Source: JACKBJ01 sp964549495 (GTDB lineage: Bacteria > Chloroflexota > Anaerolineae > Epilineales > Epilineaceae). Taken from it: a stretch of 33,447 nt of DNA. The DNA lies in NCBI GenBank assembly GCA_964549495.1, contig CAZJWJ010000058.1:1-33447 (forward strand). Reading direction: 5' to 3'. How positions within the stretch are numbered: the first letter of the stretch is position 1; each line of letters opens with the position of its first letter. This document shows positions 22,594 through 31,600 of this stretch, piece after piece. The notes under the pieces are model-generated. The model worked only from the letters and a program-made list of their open reading frames with translations. It did no database searches and was not told the DNA's origin. Both the position numbers and the translations under genes were made by a program.

Positions 22594-24357
22594 ATGCCCC
22601 GATGGTTCTCCTGGCGCGCCGGCCTCGTGCTGGCCCTCGCGGCCGGCCTCGCGCTGGCCGGCCTCTACCAGCTTCGCCCCGATCCCGTTCAGGCCTCCAG
22701 CGGCGGCCGCACCGGCGCCTCCGGCAACCCGGCCGACGGCGGCCAGACCTGCAGCCGCTGCCACAACGGCGGCCTGACCCCGACGGTGACCCTGGCCGGC
22801 CCGGACGTGGTCATGCCCGGCAGCACCAACGCCTACACCCTGACCATCGCCGAAGGCCAGCGCGCCTTGGGCGGCCTGGACGTCTCGACCACCGGCGGCA
22901 TGCTCGGCGTGCCGGCGGGGGCCACCGACATCCAGCTGCTCGGCGGCGAGATCACCCACACCGCGCCCAAGAGTTCGGACAGCATGGGCGAGGTGGTCTT
23001 CAGCTTCCTGTGGACCGCGCCGGAGACCGATGGCGAGGTCACCTTCTACGGTGCCGGCAACTCGGTCGACGGGGATACCAGCACCAGCGGCGATGCGGCC
23101 GATACGGACCAGCTGACCATCACGGTCGGCGAGGCGCCCGAGCCGACCGAACCGGTCGAGCCGACGCCCCTGCCCACCGTCGAGATCCCGCACGAGGGGG
23201 TCGCGGCGCACCTGAACAACCCGCACGGCGTCACGCCCTTGGAGAGCGGCCGCATCTTGGTCGGCGAGGCCGGCACGGCCGGCGACAGCTGGCAACCCGG
23301 CCAGTTCGCGCCCGGCGCCGGCGACGGCCGCATCCTGAGCATCGACGCAAGCGAGCCCTCCGATCGCGAGGTCCTGGTCGACGAGATGACCAACGCGATG
23401 GACCCCGGCGGCGGCATCGTCGGCGGCAACCACGCCATCCAGGTCGAGCTGCCCGACGCCACGAGCCAGACCGCCACCGTCACCCTGGCCGCCCAGGCCG
23501 GCGGCCCGGGGCATCTGCGCCCCGACGAGGCGGCCAAGATCCTGATGATCGACGCCGAGGGCCAGGTCGAGGTCTTCGCCGATCCGCTGGCCTACGAGAC
23601 CGAGAACAACCCCGGCGGCGAGGAGGGCGAAGGCGGCATCGACTCCAACCCCTGGCGCCTGGTCCCCGGACCCGACGGCCGGGTCTACGTGGTGGATGCC
23701 GGCGCCAACGACATCCTGGCCCTCGATCTCGCGAGCCGCGAGCTGTCGACCTGGGCCGTCTTCCCCGAGCTCTTCGAGGACCAGCAGGCCATCCCGACCG
23801 GCCTGACCTTCGACCCCGACAATGAGGGCGTTGCCTACGTCAGCCTGCTCGGTCCCTTCGGCCCCGGCAACACCGAGATCCACCGCCTGGAGGATCGCAA
23901 CGACGACGGCGACATGCTCGACGAGGACGAGCGGCAGGTGCTGGTCGGCGGCCTCAAGCTGGTCACCGACATCGGCATCGGCCCGGGTGGCATGCTCTTC
24001 TTCACCCAGATCTCCGACGGCACGCTGTCCGCGATCGATCCGGCTTGCTGGAGCGAGGAGGCGGCCTGCACGGCCGAGGACGTGATGATGGTGGTCGACC
24101 AGCTGCCGGCCGCCAGCGCCCTGGCCTTCGACGCCGAGGGCAACGCCTTGGTGACGACCACCAACCGGCCCAATCCGATGGGCGCGACGACCACCACCAC
24201 CGCCATCGTGCGCATCCCGGCCGAAGACCTGGTTCCGGAGCCGACGCCCACGCCGACGGTGGATCCGGAGCCCACCGAGCCGACGCCGACCCCGACCGAG
24301 GAGCCGCCGGTCGAGGAGCCGATGATCTACCTACCGCATCTGCGCAATCAGGAATAG
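22594..24357 (+). CDS. Exported CxxCH protein with ScyD/ScyE-like propeller
   Basis: A 587-residue protein. AAGGAG lies 6 nt before the ATG. The signal peptide has core AGLVLALAAGLALAGLY. A small domain follows with one c-type haem motif CSRCH (C53, C56, H57), of the choice-of-anchor V kind: NPADGGQTCSRCHNGG, then a beta-sandwich to about 190. After a PEPTEPVEPTPLPT linker, a propeller of the ScyD/ScyE type begins (HLNNPHGVTPLESGRILVGE, GGGIVGGNHAI, PDGRVYVVDAGANDILALDL, ALAFDAEGNALVTT). A Pro/Thr stalk and IYLPHLRNQE close the chain. Haem attachment would need cytochrome c maturation; a single CxxCH with no obvious distal methionine leaves this uncertain. Likely extracytoplasmic and surface-held. 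Confidence 0.8.
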   Translation: MPRWFSWRAGLVLALAAGLALAGLYQLRPDPVQASSGGRTGASGNPADGGQTCSRCHNGGLTPTVTLAGPDVVMPGSTNAYTLTIAEGQRALGGLDVSTTGGMLGVPAGATDIQLLGGEITHTAPKSSDSMGEVVFSFLWTAPETDGEVTFYGAGNSVDGDTSTSGDAADTDQLTITVGEAPEPTEPVEPTPLPTVEIPHEGVAAHLNNPHGVTPLESGRILVGEAGTAGDSWQPGQFAPGAGDGRILSIDASEPSDREVLVDEMTNAMDPGGGIVGGNHAIQVELPDATSQTATVTLAAQAGGPGHLRPDEAAKILMIDAEGQVEVFADPLAYETENNPGGEEGEGGIDSNPWRLVPGPDGRVYVVDAGANDILALDLASRELSTWAVFPELFEDQQAIPTGLTFDPDNEGVAYVSLLGPFGPGNTEIHRLEDRNDDGDMLDEDERQVLVGGLKLVTDIGIGPGGMLFFTQISDGTLSAIDPACWSEEAACTAEDVMMVVDQLPAASALAFDAEGNALVTTTNRPNPMGATTTTTAIVRIPAEDLVPEPTPTPTVDPEPTEPTPTPTEEPPVEEPMIYLPHLRNQE

Positions 24358-24393
24358 CGCACCGACGCTGTGAATCTTGGAGCTCGATCGCCG

Positions 24394-27300
24394 ATGGCGA
24401 GACCGAGACACCGAAGCCGCGCGGGCCGGGGTCGATCGACCCCGGCCCGCGCCGTCTCGGCACCGTGTCTCGTCAAGTCACGGTGTCGCGTCAAGTCACT
24501 GGGTTACGTCTCGTCACGGTGTCACATCACGGCGTTCTGTCTCGCCCTGGCATTCTGCCTCGTCTTCCCGAGCAGCGCGGCACCGATCGACGCCCAAGAG
24601 GTCGAGCCCGGCGCCTACGTCATCGCCGACACCTGGGGCGGCGGCCCGGCACAGCGACCGGCCGACAGCTGGCCGGCCGCCAGCGGCTTGGCGGTCGATG
24701 CAGGGCGGCGGATCTACGTGGCCGACGCCGAGGACGCCCGCATCAGCGTCATCGAGCCCGACGGTGGGCTGCGGTTGCTGGGCGATGGAGCCGACCTGGG
24801 CCTGGTCGAGCCCCGCGATCTGGCCATCGACGATGCCCGCGGCCGGCTCTACGTGGCCGACCCGGGCCTGGGCGGCGTCGCGGTGCTGGGCCTGGACGGC
24901 TCGCGGCAGGATCTCTGGACCGGCCTGCCGGTCATCACCGGCATCGGGGTCGCGCCCGATGGCCGCGTCCTGGCCGGCGCGGCGCTGACCGGCGAGGTCC
25001 ATCGCTTCGAAGCCGACGGCCAGCGGCTGACCCCGATCCGCGCCGTGACCCAGGGCGCCGGCACGCGCATCTCCGGCCTCGACGTGGCGGCCGACGGGAC
25101 CCTGGTGGTCCTGGACGCCACCCGCCCGATGCTCCAGCGCTTCGACGCTCGCGGCAGCCGCCTCGATCCGATCGAGCTGCCGCGCGGCTTCCGCGACGTG
25201 GTGGCCGACTTCAGCCTGGGCATCTTCACCCGGCAGTGGTACTGGTTCACCGACGCTTCCGGCCTGCACGCCTACGACCCGCTGCGCGACGCATGGCATC
25301 AGGCCGGCGCCACCGACGACCTCGACCGCCTGGCGGTGCACCCGCCGCTGGGCATCGTCGCCAGCCAGGCCCATCGGGACGGCAGCTGGCGCATCCACCG
25401 CTTCGACTACCGCCTGATCGACCTGGCCGGCTTGCGTCCCGCGGCCAGCTGGGGCCGGCCCCGCGGCATCCCCGGCCTGCTCGAGAGCCCCGACCGCATC
25501 CACGTCGGAGCCGACGGCATGGTCTACTTGCTCGACCGCTGGCCTCGGCTGCAGCGCTTCGATCGACATGGGCAGCTGGACGGCCAGCTGCTCACCGGAT
25601 TCCGACCGGCTTCGGTGGCCGTCGACACCGAAGGACAGGTGTATGCCTTCGACGGCGGTCGACGGGTCGTGGCCTTCGGACCGGACGGGGCCGAGCGCTG
25701 GCGTAGGCAGCTCGATGACTTCCTGCCGGCCGTCGCCGACCTGGCCCTCGATCCGACCCGCGACGAGCTGATGCTGATGGGAGACGATCGCTACGCCGAG
25801 GTCCGCCGGCTCCGCACCGCGGACGGCCAGCCGGTGCAGCCGCTGGGTACCGCGGAGCCTTTGGGCGGCACCTTCCGCTGGGCAGACCTGGCCGCCGGAC
25901 CCGATGGCGTGCCACAAGTGCTCGACCTGCGTGGGCCGGGTCTCCTCCGCATCCCGCTCTTCGACGCACCCGGCGTGGTCGATGTCGGCCTCGGCGCGAG
26001 GCGCCTCGCGGTCCGTCCCGACGGCCTGCGCCTGCTCCTGGGTCGCGACGGTTGGGTGCGCGGCCGCGACGAAGCGGGCCAGCTGCGCCTGGCCTTCGAC
26101 GCCAGCCGGCAGGATCTGGACCCCGGTTCGCGGCCGGCAGACCTGAGCGTCGACGCGGACGGCGACGTCTACGTGATCGATCGGGTGGCCGAACGCGTCA
26201 CGCACTGGACCTGGGACCCGGAGGCCGAACCGCCCACCGTGCCCGAGGTCGAGCCCGGCTGCCTGGCCTCGGGCGACAAGGGAGCGGCTCCGGACCGCAT
26301 CCAGCTGGGCGAGACCGTCGAGGTCCAGCTCCAACTGGGCGGGCGCTGCGGCGGTGCGCTGGTCACCGTGCCGATGGACGTGATGTTGATCATGGATCGC
26401 TCGGGCTCGATGGCCGGCGACCAAATCCGGGTGGCCGTGGATGCCGCCTTGGACTTCGTGGCCCGCGCCGACTGGGCGAGCACGCGTATCGGCCTGGTCA
26501 GCTTCAACAGCAGCGCTCGGGTCGATCTACCTATGGGCCTCGACGGATGGGCGATGCGCGAGGCCTTGGCGGGTCTGCAGGCCGGCGGCGGCACGAACAT
26601 CGCCGAGGCGCTGTCGGTGGCGCGCGAATCCATGCTCGACAGCGGTCGGCTTTCGACCCGCTGGGTCTTCGTTTTGCTCTCCGATGGCGGCAGCGATCGC
26701 TCGGCGGCCATCGCCGAAGCCGAGCGCTCCCGCGACGAAGGCATCGAGATCTTCAGCATCAGCGTGCAGGCCGACGCGGTCTTGATGCGCGCCGTGGCCG
26801 ATGACGCGGAGCATTACTTCGAGGTCCAGCGGGCCCGCGAGCTCTTCGAGGTCTTCGATCACATCGCCGAGCGCATCGAGGCCGATGCGCTGATGCGCCG
26901 GGTCGAGATCATCGACGACATCCCCTCCGACATGACCTTGGTGGACGGCAGCGTCGAGCCGGCGCCGGCCGCCATCGAACCCGGCCCGCCGGTCCGCTTG
27001 CGCTGGCAGCTGGAAGGCGTCCCAGAGAGCGGCGCGCTCTTGCGCTACCGGCTGCGGCCGACGATGGCCGGCCTGCGCCCCACCAACGAGCGCGCCTGGG
27101 CAGATTATGTCGACGGATTCGGCCGGCCGGGCCGCATCGACTTCCCGGTGCCCGAGGTTCTGGTCATCGGTCCCACCACCACCCCCAGCCCCAGCCCGCG
27201 CGCAAGCGCCACCGCCCGCCCGAGCTCGACCTCGACCCGCCGACCGACCCCGATACCCCGTGCACTCTTCCTCCCCTTGCTCCTACGCGAGGATTGCCGG

Positions 27301-27870
27301 CCCGGCAGCCGGCACACCGACGTGCTGCTGGTGATGGATGCCTCGGGCAGCATGCAGGGCGCCAAGCTGGCCGCAGCCCGCGACGCGGCGCTCCAGCTGG
27401 TCGACCTGCTCGACCTCGGCGCCGACCAGGTCGGCCTGGTCGCCTTCCACCAGCAGGCCACGCGCCTGGCCGCCCTGGGCAGCCCGCGCGCGGACATCGC
27501 TCGGGCCCTGGCCGGCCTGGCCACCTCGCCCGGCACGCGCATCGACCGCGGCCTCTCGCTGGCCCTGGCCGAGCTGATCGGCCCGCGCGCCCGCCCCGGC
27601 AACACGCCGACCTTGGTCCTCTTGACCGACGGCCGGCAAGCCGAGTCGCCCCAGCTGGCCACCGCCCGCGCCGCCGAAGCCCGCGCCCTGGGCATCCAGC
27701 TCTTCGCCATCGGCCTGGGCGCCGAAGTCGATCGCGCCACGCTCGAATCGCTGGCCGGCGCCCGCCAGCGCGCCTTCCTGGCGCCGGGCCCCGAGGACCT
27801 GGCCGCCATCTACCGCTCCGTCGCAGGCCTCATCCCCTGCCCGGCCGGCGACTTTTGGGCGCGCCGCTGA
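24394..27870 (+). CDS. Exported NHL-propeller protein with two VWA domains
   Basis: A 1158-residue protein from the ATG at 24394; GGAG lies 11 nt upstream. The hydrophobic core ITAFCLALAFCLVFPSSAA is a signal peptide preceded by an unusually long n-region of about 50 residues. NHL-like repeats follow (GLAVDAGRRIYVADAEDARI, LSVDADGDVYVIDR) to about 620. VWA domain one has MIDAS DRSGSM (D668), GGGTNIAEAL and LLSDGGSD. A Pro/Thr stalk and LFLPLLLRED (about 958-967) come next, then VWA domain two with DASGSM (D982), GTRIDRGLSL and LLTDGRQ. Both metal sites are intact, so divalent-metal-dependent adhesion or protein binding is likely. The start is uncertain: a GTG at 24370 or a CTG at 24499 are alternatives, because a 34-bp palindrome lies inside the chosen frame. 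Confidence 0.8.
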   Translation: MARPRHRSRAGRGRSTPARAVSAPCLVKSRCRVKSLGYVSSRCHITAFCLALAFCLVFPSSAAPIDAQEVEPGAYVIADTWGGGPAQRPADSWPAASGLAVDAGRRIYVADAEDARISVIEPDGGLRLLGDGADLGLVEPRDLAIDDARGRLYVADPGLGGVAVLGLDGSRQDLWTGLPVITGIGVAPDGRVLAGAALTGEVHRFEADGQRLTPIRAVTQGAGTRISGLDVAADGTLVVLDATRPMLQRFDARGSRLDPIELPRGFRDVVADFSLGIFTRQWYWFTDASGLHAYDPLRDAWHQAGATDDLDRLAVHPPLGIVASQAHRDGSWRIHRFDYRLIDLAGLRPAASWGRPRGIPGLLESPDRIHVGADGMVYLLDRWPRLQRFDRHGQLDGQLLTGFRPASVAVDTEGQVYAFDGGRRVVAFGPDGAERWRRQLDDFLPAVADLALDPTRDELMLMGDDRYAEVRRLRTADGQPVQPLGTAEPLGGTFRWADLAAGPDGVPQVLDLRGPGLLRIPLFDAPGVVDVGLGARRLAVRPDGLRLLLGRDGWVRGRDEAGQLRLAFDASRQDLDPGSRPADLSVDADGDVYVIDRVAERVTHWTWDPEAEPPTVPEVEPGCLASGDKGAAPDRIQLGETVEVQLQLGGRCGGALVTVPMDVMLIMDRSGSMAGDQIRVAVDAALDFVARADWASTRIGLVSFNSSARVDLPMGLDGWAMREALAGLQAGGGTNIAEALSVARESMLDSGRLSTRWVFVLLSDGGSDRSAAIAEAERSRDEGIEIFSISVQADAVLMRAVADDAEHYFEVQRARELFEVFDHIAERIEADALMRRVEIIDDIPSDMTLVDGSVEPAPAAIEPGPPVRLRWQLEGVPESGALLRYRLRPTMAGLRPTNERAWADYVDGFGRPGRIDFPVPEVLVIGPTTTPSPSPRASATARPSSTSTRRPTPIPRALFLPLLLREDCRPGSRHTDVLLVMDASGSMQGAKLAAARDAALQLVDLLDLGADQVGLVAFHQQATRLAALGSPRADIARALAGLATSPGTRIDRGLSLALAELIGPRARPGNTPTLVLLTDGRQAESPQLATARAAEARALGIQLFAIGLGAEVDRATLESLAGARQRAFLAPGPEDLAAIYRSVAGLIPCPAGDFWARR
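24419..24452 (+). terminator. 34-bp perfect palindrome, terminator-like hairpin
   Basis: The arms are 17 bp each without interruption (24419-24435 and 24436-24452), centred on GTCGATCGAC. It begins 62 bp after the stop of the CxxCH propeller gene, a natural place for a transcript-ending hairpin. No T-run follows on either strand. It also falls inside the in-frame 5' coding sequence of the NHL/VWA gene, which makes the start of that gene doubtful. Confidence 0.55.
24465..24536 (+). repeat. Four imperfect 18-bp tandem repeats in the signal-peptide region
   Basis: The units are GTGTCTCGTCAAGTCACG, GTGTCGCGTCAAGTCACT, GGGTTACGTCTCGTCACG and a diverged GTGTCACATCACGGCGTT. The period equals six codons. 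In the reading frame, offset by one base, they give CLVKSR, CRVKSL, GYVSSR and CHITAF just before the signal-peptide core. Repeat-number change would lengthen or shorten the n-region without a frameshift. Confidence 0.6.
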
Positions 27871-27904
27871 CCAGCCGTCCGCACCTCCTTCAAGGAACTC
27901 GAGC

Positions 27905-28252
27905 ATGAGCACCTCCGATCGCCAGCTGGCCTACACGGTCCACGCCAGCTTCGAGGGCGACGACCCTCGCCTCGTCGACCGCTGGATCGCTTGGTTGAGG
28001 GATGAACACCTGGATGATGTCCGTCGGGCCGGCGCGCTGACCGCCATGGTCGTTCGCCTCGATGTCGACGAGGGCCAACGTCCCCGCTGCGAGGCCCGCT
28101 ACCACTTCGCATCCCGATCCGCGTTCGCCACCTACGAACGCGACCACGCCCCCCGTCTACGCGCCGAGGGCCTGGCCCGCTTCCCGCCCGAGTTGGGCAT
28201 CCGATACCTCCGCAGCGTAGGCGAGATCGTGGGCGGTCGTAACCCGGACTGA
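27905..28252 (+). CDS. DUF4286-like small protein
   Basis: One hundred and fifteen residues with no signal peptide. The pattern WLRDEHLDDVRRAGALTAMV ... ARYHFASRSAFATYERDHAP ... RLRAEGLARFP matches the DUF4286 type: a ferredoxin-like alpha+beta fold with a Y-H-F strand and a HAPxLR segment. It is also related in shape to dimeric alpha-beta barrel proteins. The biochemical role of the family is unknown. AAGGA lies about 9 nt upstream of the ATG. It begins 34 nt after the VWA gene and may be co-transcribed with it. Confidence 0.78.
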   Translation: MSTSDRQLAYTVHASFEGDDPRLVDRWIAWLRDEHLDDVRRAGALTAMVVRLDVDEGQRPRCEARYHFASRSAFATYERDHAPRLRAEGLARFPPELGIRYLRSVGEIVGGRNPD

Positions 28253-28270
28253 TCCCGTCACGCCGGGATC
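28251..28270 (+). terminator. Hairpin overlapping the DUF4286-like stop codon
   Basis: GATCCCG and CGGGATC form a perfect 7-bp stem with a 6-nt loop (TCACGC), starting within the TGA. No T-tract follows. The remaining gap to 28622 holds an RBS and a weaker CGGGT/ACCCG hairpin (28365-28388). I could not support a promoter or a small gene there. Confidence 0.4.
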
Positions 28271-28622
28271 GCGGATCGCAGATCAGTTACCGTCACCACC
28301 TCGCTCGAGGACCGACGCTTCCCAAGCGGCGGCCGATGCTTCTTCCTGTCCACCGCGGATGGTGCGGGTTCCAGCAGCCGGAGACCCGAGCAGGCCCTCT
28401 GGGATTGGCGTCGTCATGGTCCCAATCGTTCTCCGGCCGTATCTTCGCGCGCGCGCCAGCGTTAAGTTCCGTCAGGGCTATCGTGCGCGCTCTTCGCATG
28501 TTGGCCAATGTTTACGACTCAGCAACACGACACAGCAGGTCGCCTTTCCGAGATCTGGCCGACGCTCGGCAACTCGTATCGTTCGCCAGTCAGTACTCCC
28601 ACAAGAGACTCAAGGAGATCGC

Positions 28623-31600
28623 ATGTCCCTCGCACGCCCTGAGGCAAGACGCCCACGAGTCCCGTTCCTCTCCAGGGGGGCTGTGGCGATCGCCATCGCG
28701 CTCTTCGTGACGCTGCCCCTTCGCAGTTGGACGGTCGAGGAAGTCCATGGCGCGATTGGGGGCAGCACGTCCGGCACGGGCGCTGATCCTGCATCGATTC
28801 AAGGGCTGATCCCGCCAGGGGACTTTGGCGGTGCCGACCTTCTGCCAGCCGACGGCGATACGCTGTCGGGCACCTACACGAACGTCGGGCTCTTCTACAT
28901 TCCGGCTGGATCGACGGTGTCCGTCGTCGGAGGCATGGAACTCGAGGTCTTTGCCGACGAGATCACGATCGAAGGCACTCTCGATGCCAACGGGGCCGGA
29001 CATGCTGGCGGTGTGACCGGCGTCGTTGGCGAGGCTCTGGGCCAGGCGGGCGAAGGCCCCGGCGGAGGCGAAGGCGGGCGTTTCGGTTCTTGTGTCCACT
29101 CGCCGGGAGGCGGAGGTGGCGGATACGGCGGTGCCGGCGGCGGTGGCGGACAAACGCTGGACTCCCCGGACGAGGCATCCGGTGGCAGCCCCTATGGCGA
29201 CCCCAATCCGCCTGGAATCCTGATGGGGTCGGGCGGAGGCAGTGCCGCGAACGACTGCGAATTCTATGGTGGCCTCGGCGGAAACGGCGGCGCTGGGGGT
29301 GGCGCGATCACGCTCGATGCCGATCGGATCGAACTGAGCGGTTCGATCCTCGCCGATGGTGCGGATGGACAGGACGGTACGTCCGGTCCGGAGGGCTGGC
29401 ACGCATCCGGAGGTGGCGCCGGATCCGGTGGCGGAATCTGGTTGAATTCCACCTGTTCGGTGCTCACCGAGGCGGTGCTCAGCGCCAGCGGTGGGGTCGG
29501 GGGCGACGCCGACGGCTTCAACACCGACGATCAAAACCAGTATGGAGTCGGTGGTGGCGGAGGCGGTGGCGGTCGGATCAAGATTTCTGGCGCCTTCGAT
29601 CCGCTCTCGACCTTCGCCACGAACGTGAGCGGCGGCGCAGCGGGCACGACGGATGTTCCAACCGCTCCCTTCCTCAATCCGGGTGCGGGCGCAGACGGTT
29701 CGGAGGTGATTGACGGCGAGCAGCGGCCATGCCTCACGGCGGACCTGTCCATCTTCATCGATGCGGTCAAGGGTCAAGAGGCAGGCGGAGGTGGCGGCGA
29801 CACGACCGAGGAGGGCGCGGACCAGAACGATCCCCCTCCCAACACCGTGTGGGCCGGCGACGAGGTCGTCTACCGCGTTGGGGTCTTCAACAACGGCCCG
29901 GATACGGCAATCAACGTCACTGCGACCGTCACACTTCCGATCGGGGTCGAGTACCTGGCCGACACCGATAGCTGCACCCCGGCCGGTGGTGGAGCGGCCC
30001 CCACGATCCTCACCTGTGATCTGGGCGACATCGAGCGCTTCGACTTCGTCGAGTTCCTGATCAAGACCCGTGTCGACCCGGGCCTGGTCCGAGCCGAGCC
30101 GACGGGCACGACGGTCATCACGGCAGAAGCCTCGGTCACCTCCGAGTCTGCCGATCCCAATCTCGAGAACAACTTAGACGAAGACAGCTGCTTCGTCCAG
30201 GACCTAGCGGACCTGAAGATCACCAAGATCGTCGAGCCGCACACTGGCGTCCAAGCCGGTGAGCAGTTCACCTATACCCTGCTGGTCGACAACTTCGGCC
30301 CCTCGGCCGCGCGCAACGTCGTCATCACCGACACGCTCGTGACCAGCGGCTTCGTCGAAGCCAACGGCTGCTCGATCGCCGTCCGGACCGACGGCGGACT
30401 CATCGACGAGTTCAACTGTAACTTCAACCTAGCCACGGGCGTCTTCGACCTCGGAACTTTCGGCTCCAACTGGCTGATGCCCCGCAGTCCCTCGGATATG
30501 GGCCGCGTCATCATCACCATCAACGCCACCGCCGAAGAGGGCCTGGACCTGACGAATGTGGCCACGGTCACCGCCGACACGCCAGACCCGGACTTTGGCA
30601 ACAACATGGCCATGGTGGCGCTGTCGGTCTTCGACACGGTCGATCTGGGCGTTACCAAGACCGCCGTCGGCGAGATCCAGGTCGCAGGCCAGCCAGGTCT
30701 GGTCTTCGACATCGGCAACCCCGGCGCCTTCCCGGCCGCGCCCAACTACACAACCAGCTCGACGCACGTGACGGCCGGCCGGCGCATCCGATACACCATC
30801 GAGGTGACCAATGACGGCCCCTCGACGGCCGAGAACGTGGTCCTCACCGACCGCTTGCCGGCCGGCGTGACCATCGTCCCTGGCAGTCTCACGATCTCCC
30901 AGGGCAGCTGCGAGACCGGCACGCCGGGCGATCCCCTGGACCGACTGGTCTGCGGCCTGGGCACGGTGCTGGACAGCGGTGGCGGCGACCGCCCACCGGT
31001 GGTCCTGACCTTCGACGTGCAGGTCGACCCGAGCCTCGATCCGGCCACGGTGCTGGAGAACGACGTCAACGTCTACTCCGAGCAGTTCGACCCGAGCAAC
31101 GCCAACAACCACGCCTTCACGCAGACCATCGTCAACACCTGGGCCGACATGGAGATCACCAAGCTCTCCGTCGGCGAGAACAAGGTGGGCTACGATAACG
31201 ATCTGCGGCGCCACATCCTCGAAGATCTGCCCGGTCAGGTGACGGCCGGCCACGACTTGCGCTACGAGATCACGGTGCAGAACACGGGCCCGTCGGACGC
31301 GCGAAACGTCCAGATCCTCGACCTCTTGCCCGGCCAGACCGACACCGGTCTGGATCACGATCCGGTGACCTTCATCTCCGCCGACGGCGCAGAGTGCCGG
31401 CCGCTGGACGAGCAGCAGGAGATCGGCGTCTTTGGCCCCGCTGGCGGCAAGTTCGGCCAGGCCCTCTGGTGCGACCTGGGCACGATCCCGGCCGGCGCCC
31501 GCCACACCTTCGACATCTACGTCTCGGTCGACCCGGCCGTGCCGGACGGTTTCACGCTGACCAACGGCGCCTTCGTCTGGTGGGGTGCATCGAGCCCGCC

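Noticed and set aside
24465..24536. Short repeats considered as a CRISPR remnant
   Set aside because: Units are contiguous, have no spacers and keep the reading frame, so they are a tandem minisatellite.
28336..28710. A 124-codon frame overlapping the start of the DUF11 protein
   Set aside because: It has no RBS and no domain, and it overlaps the well-supported signal-peptide frame beginning at 28623.
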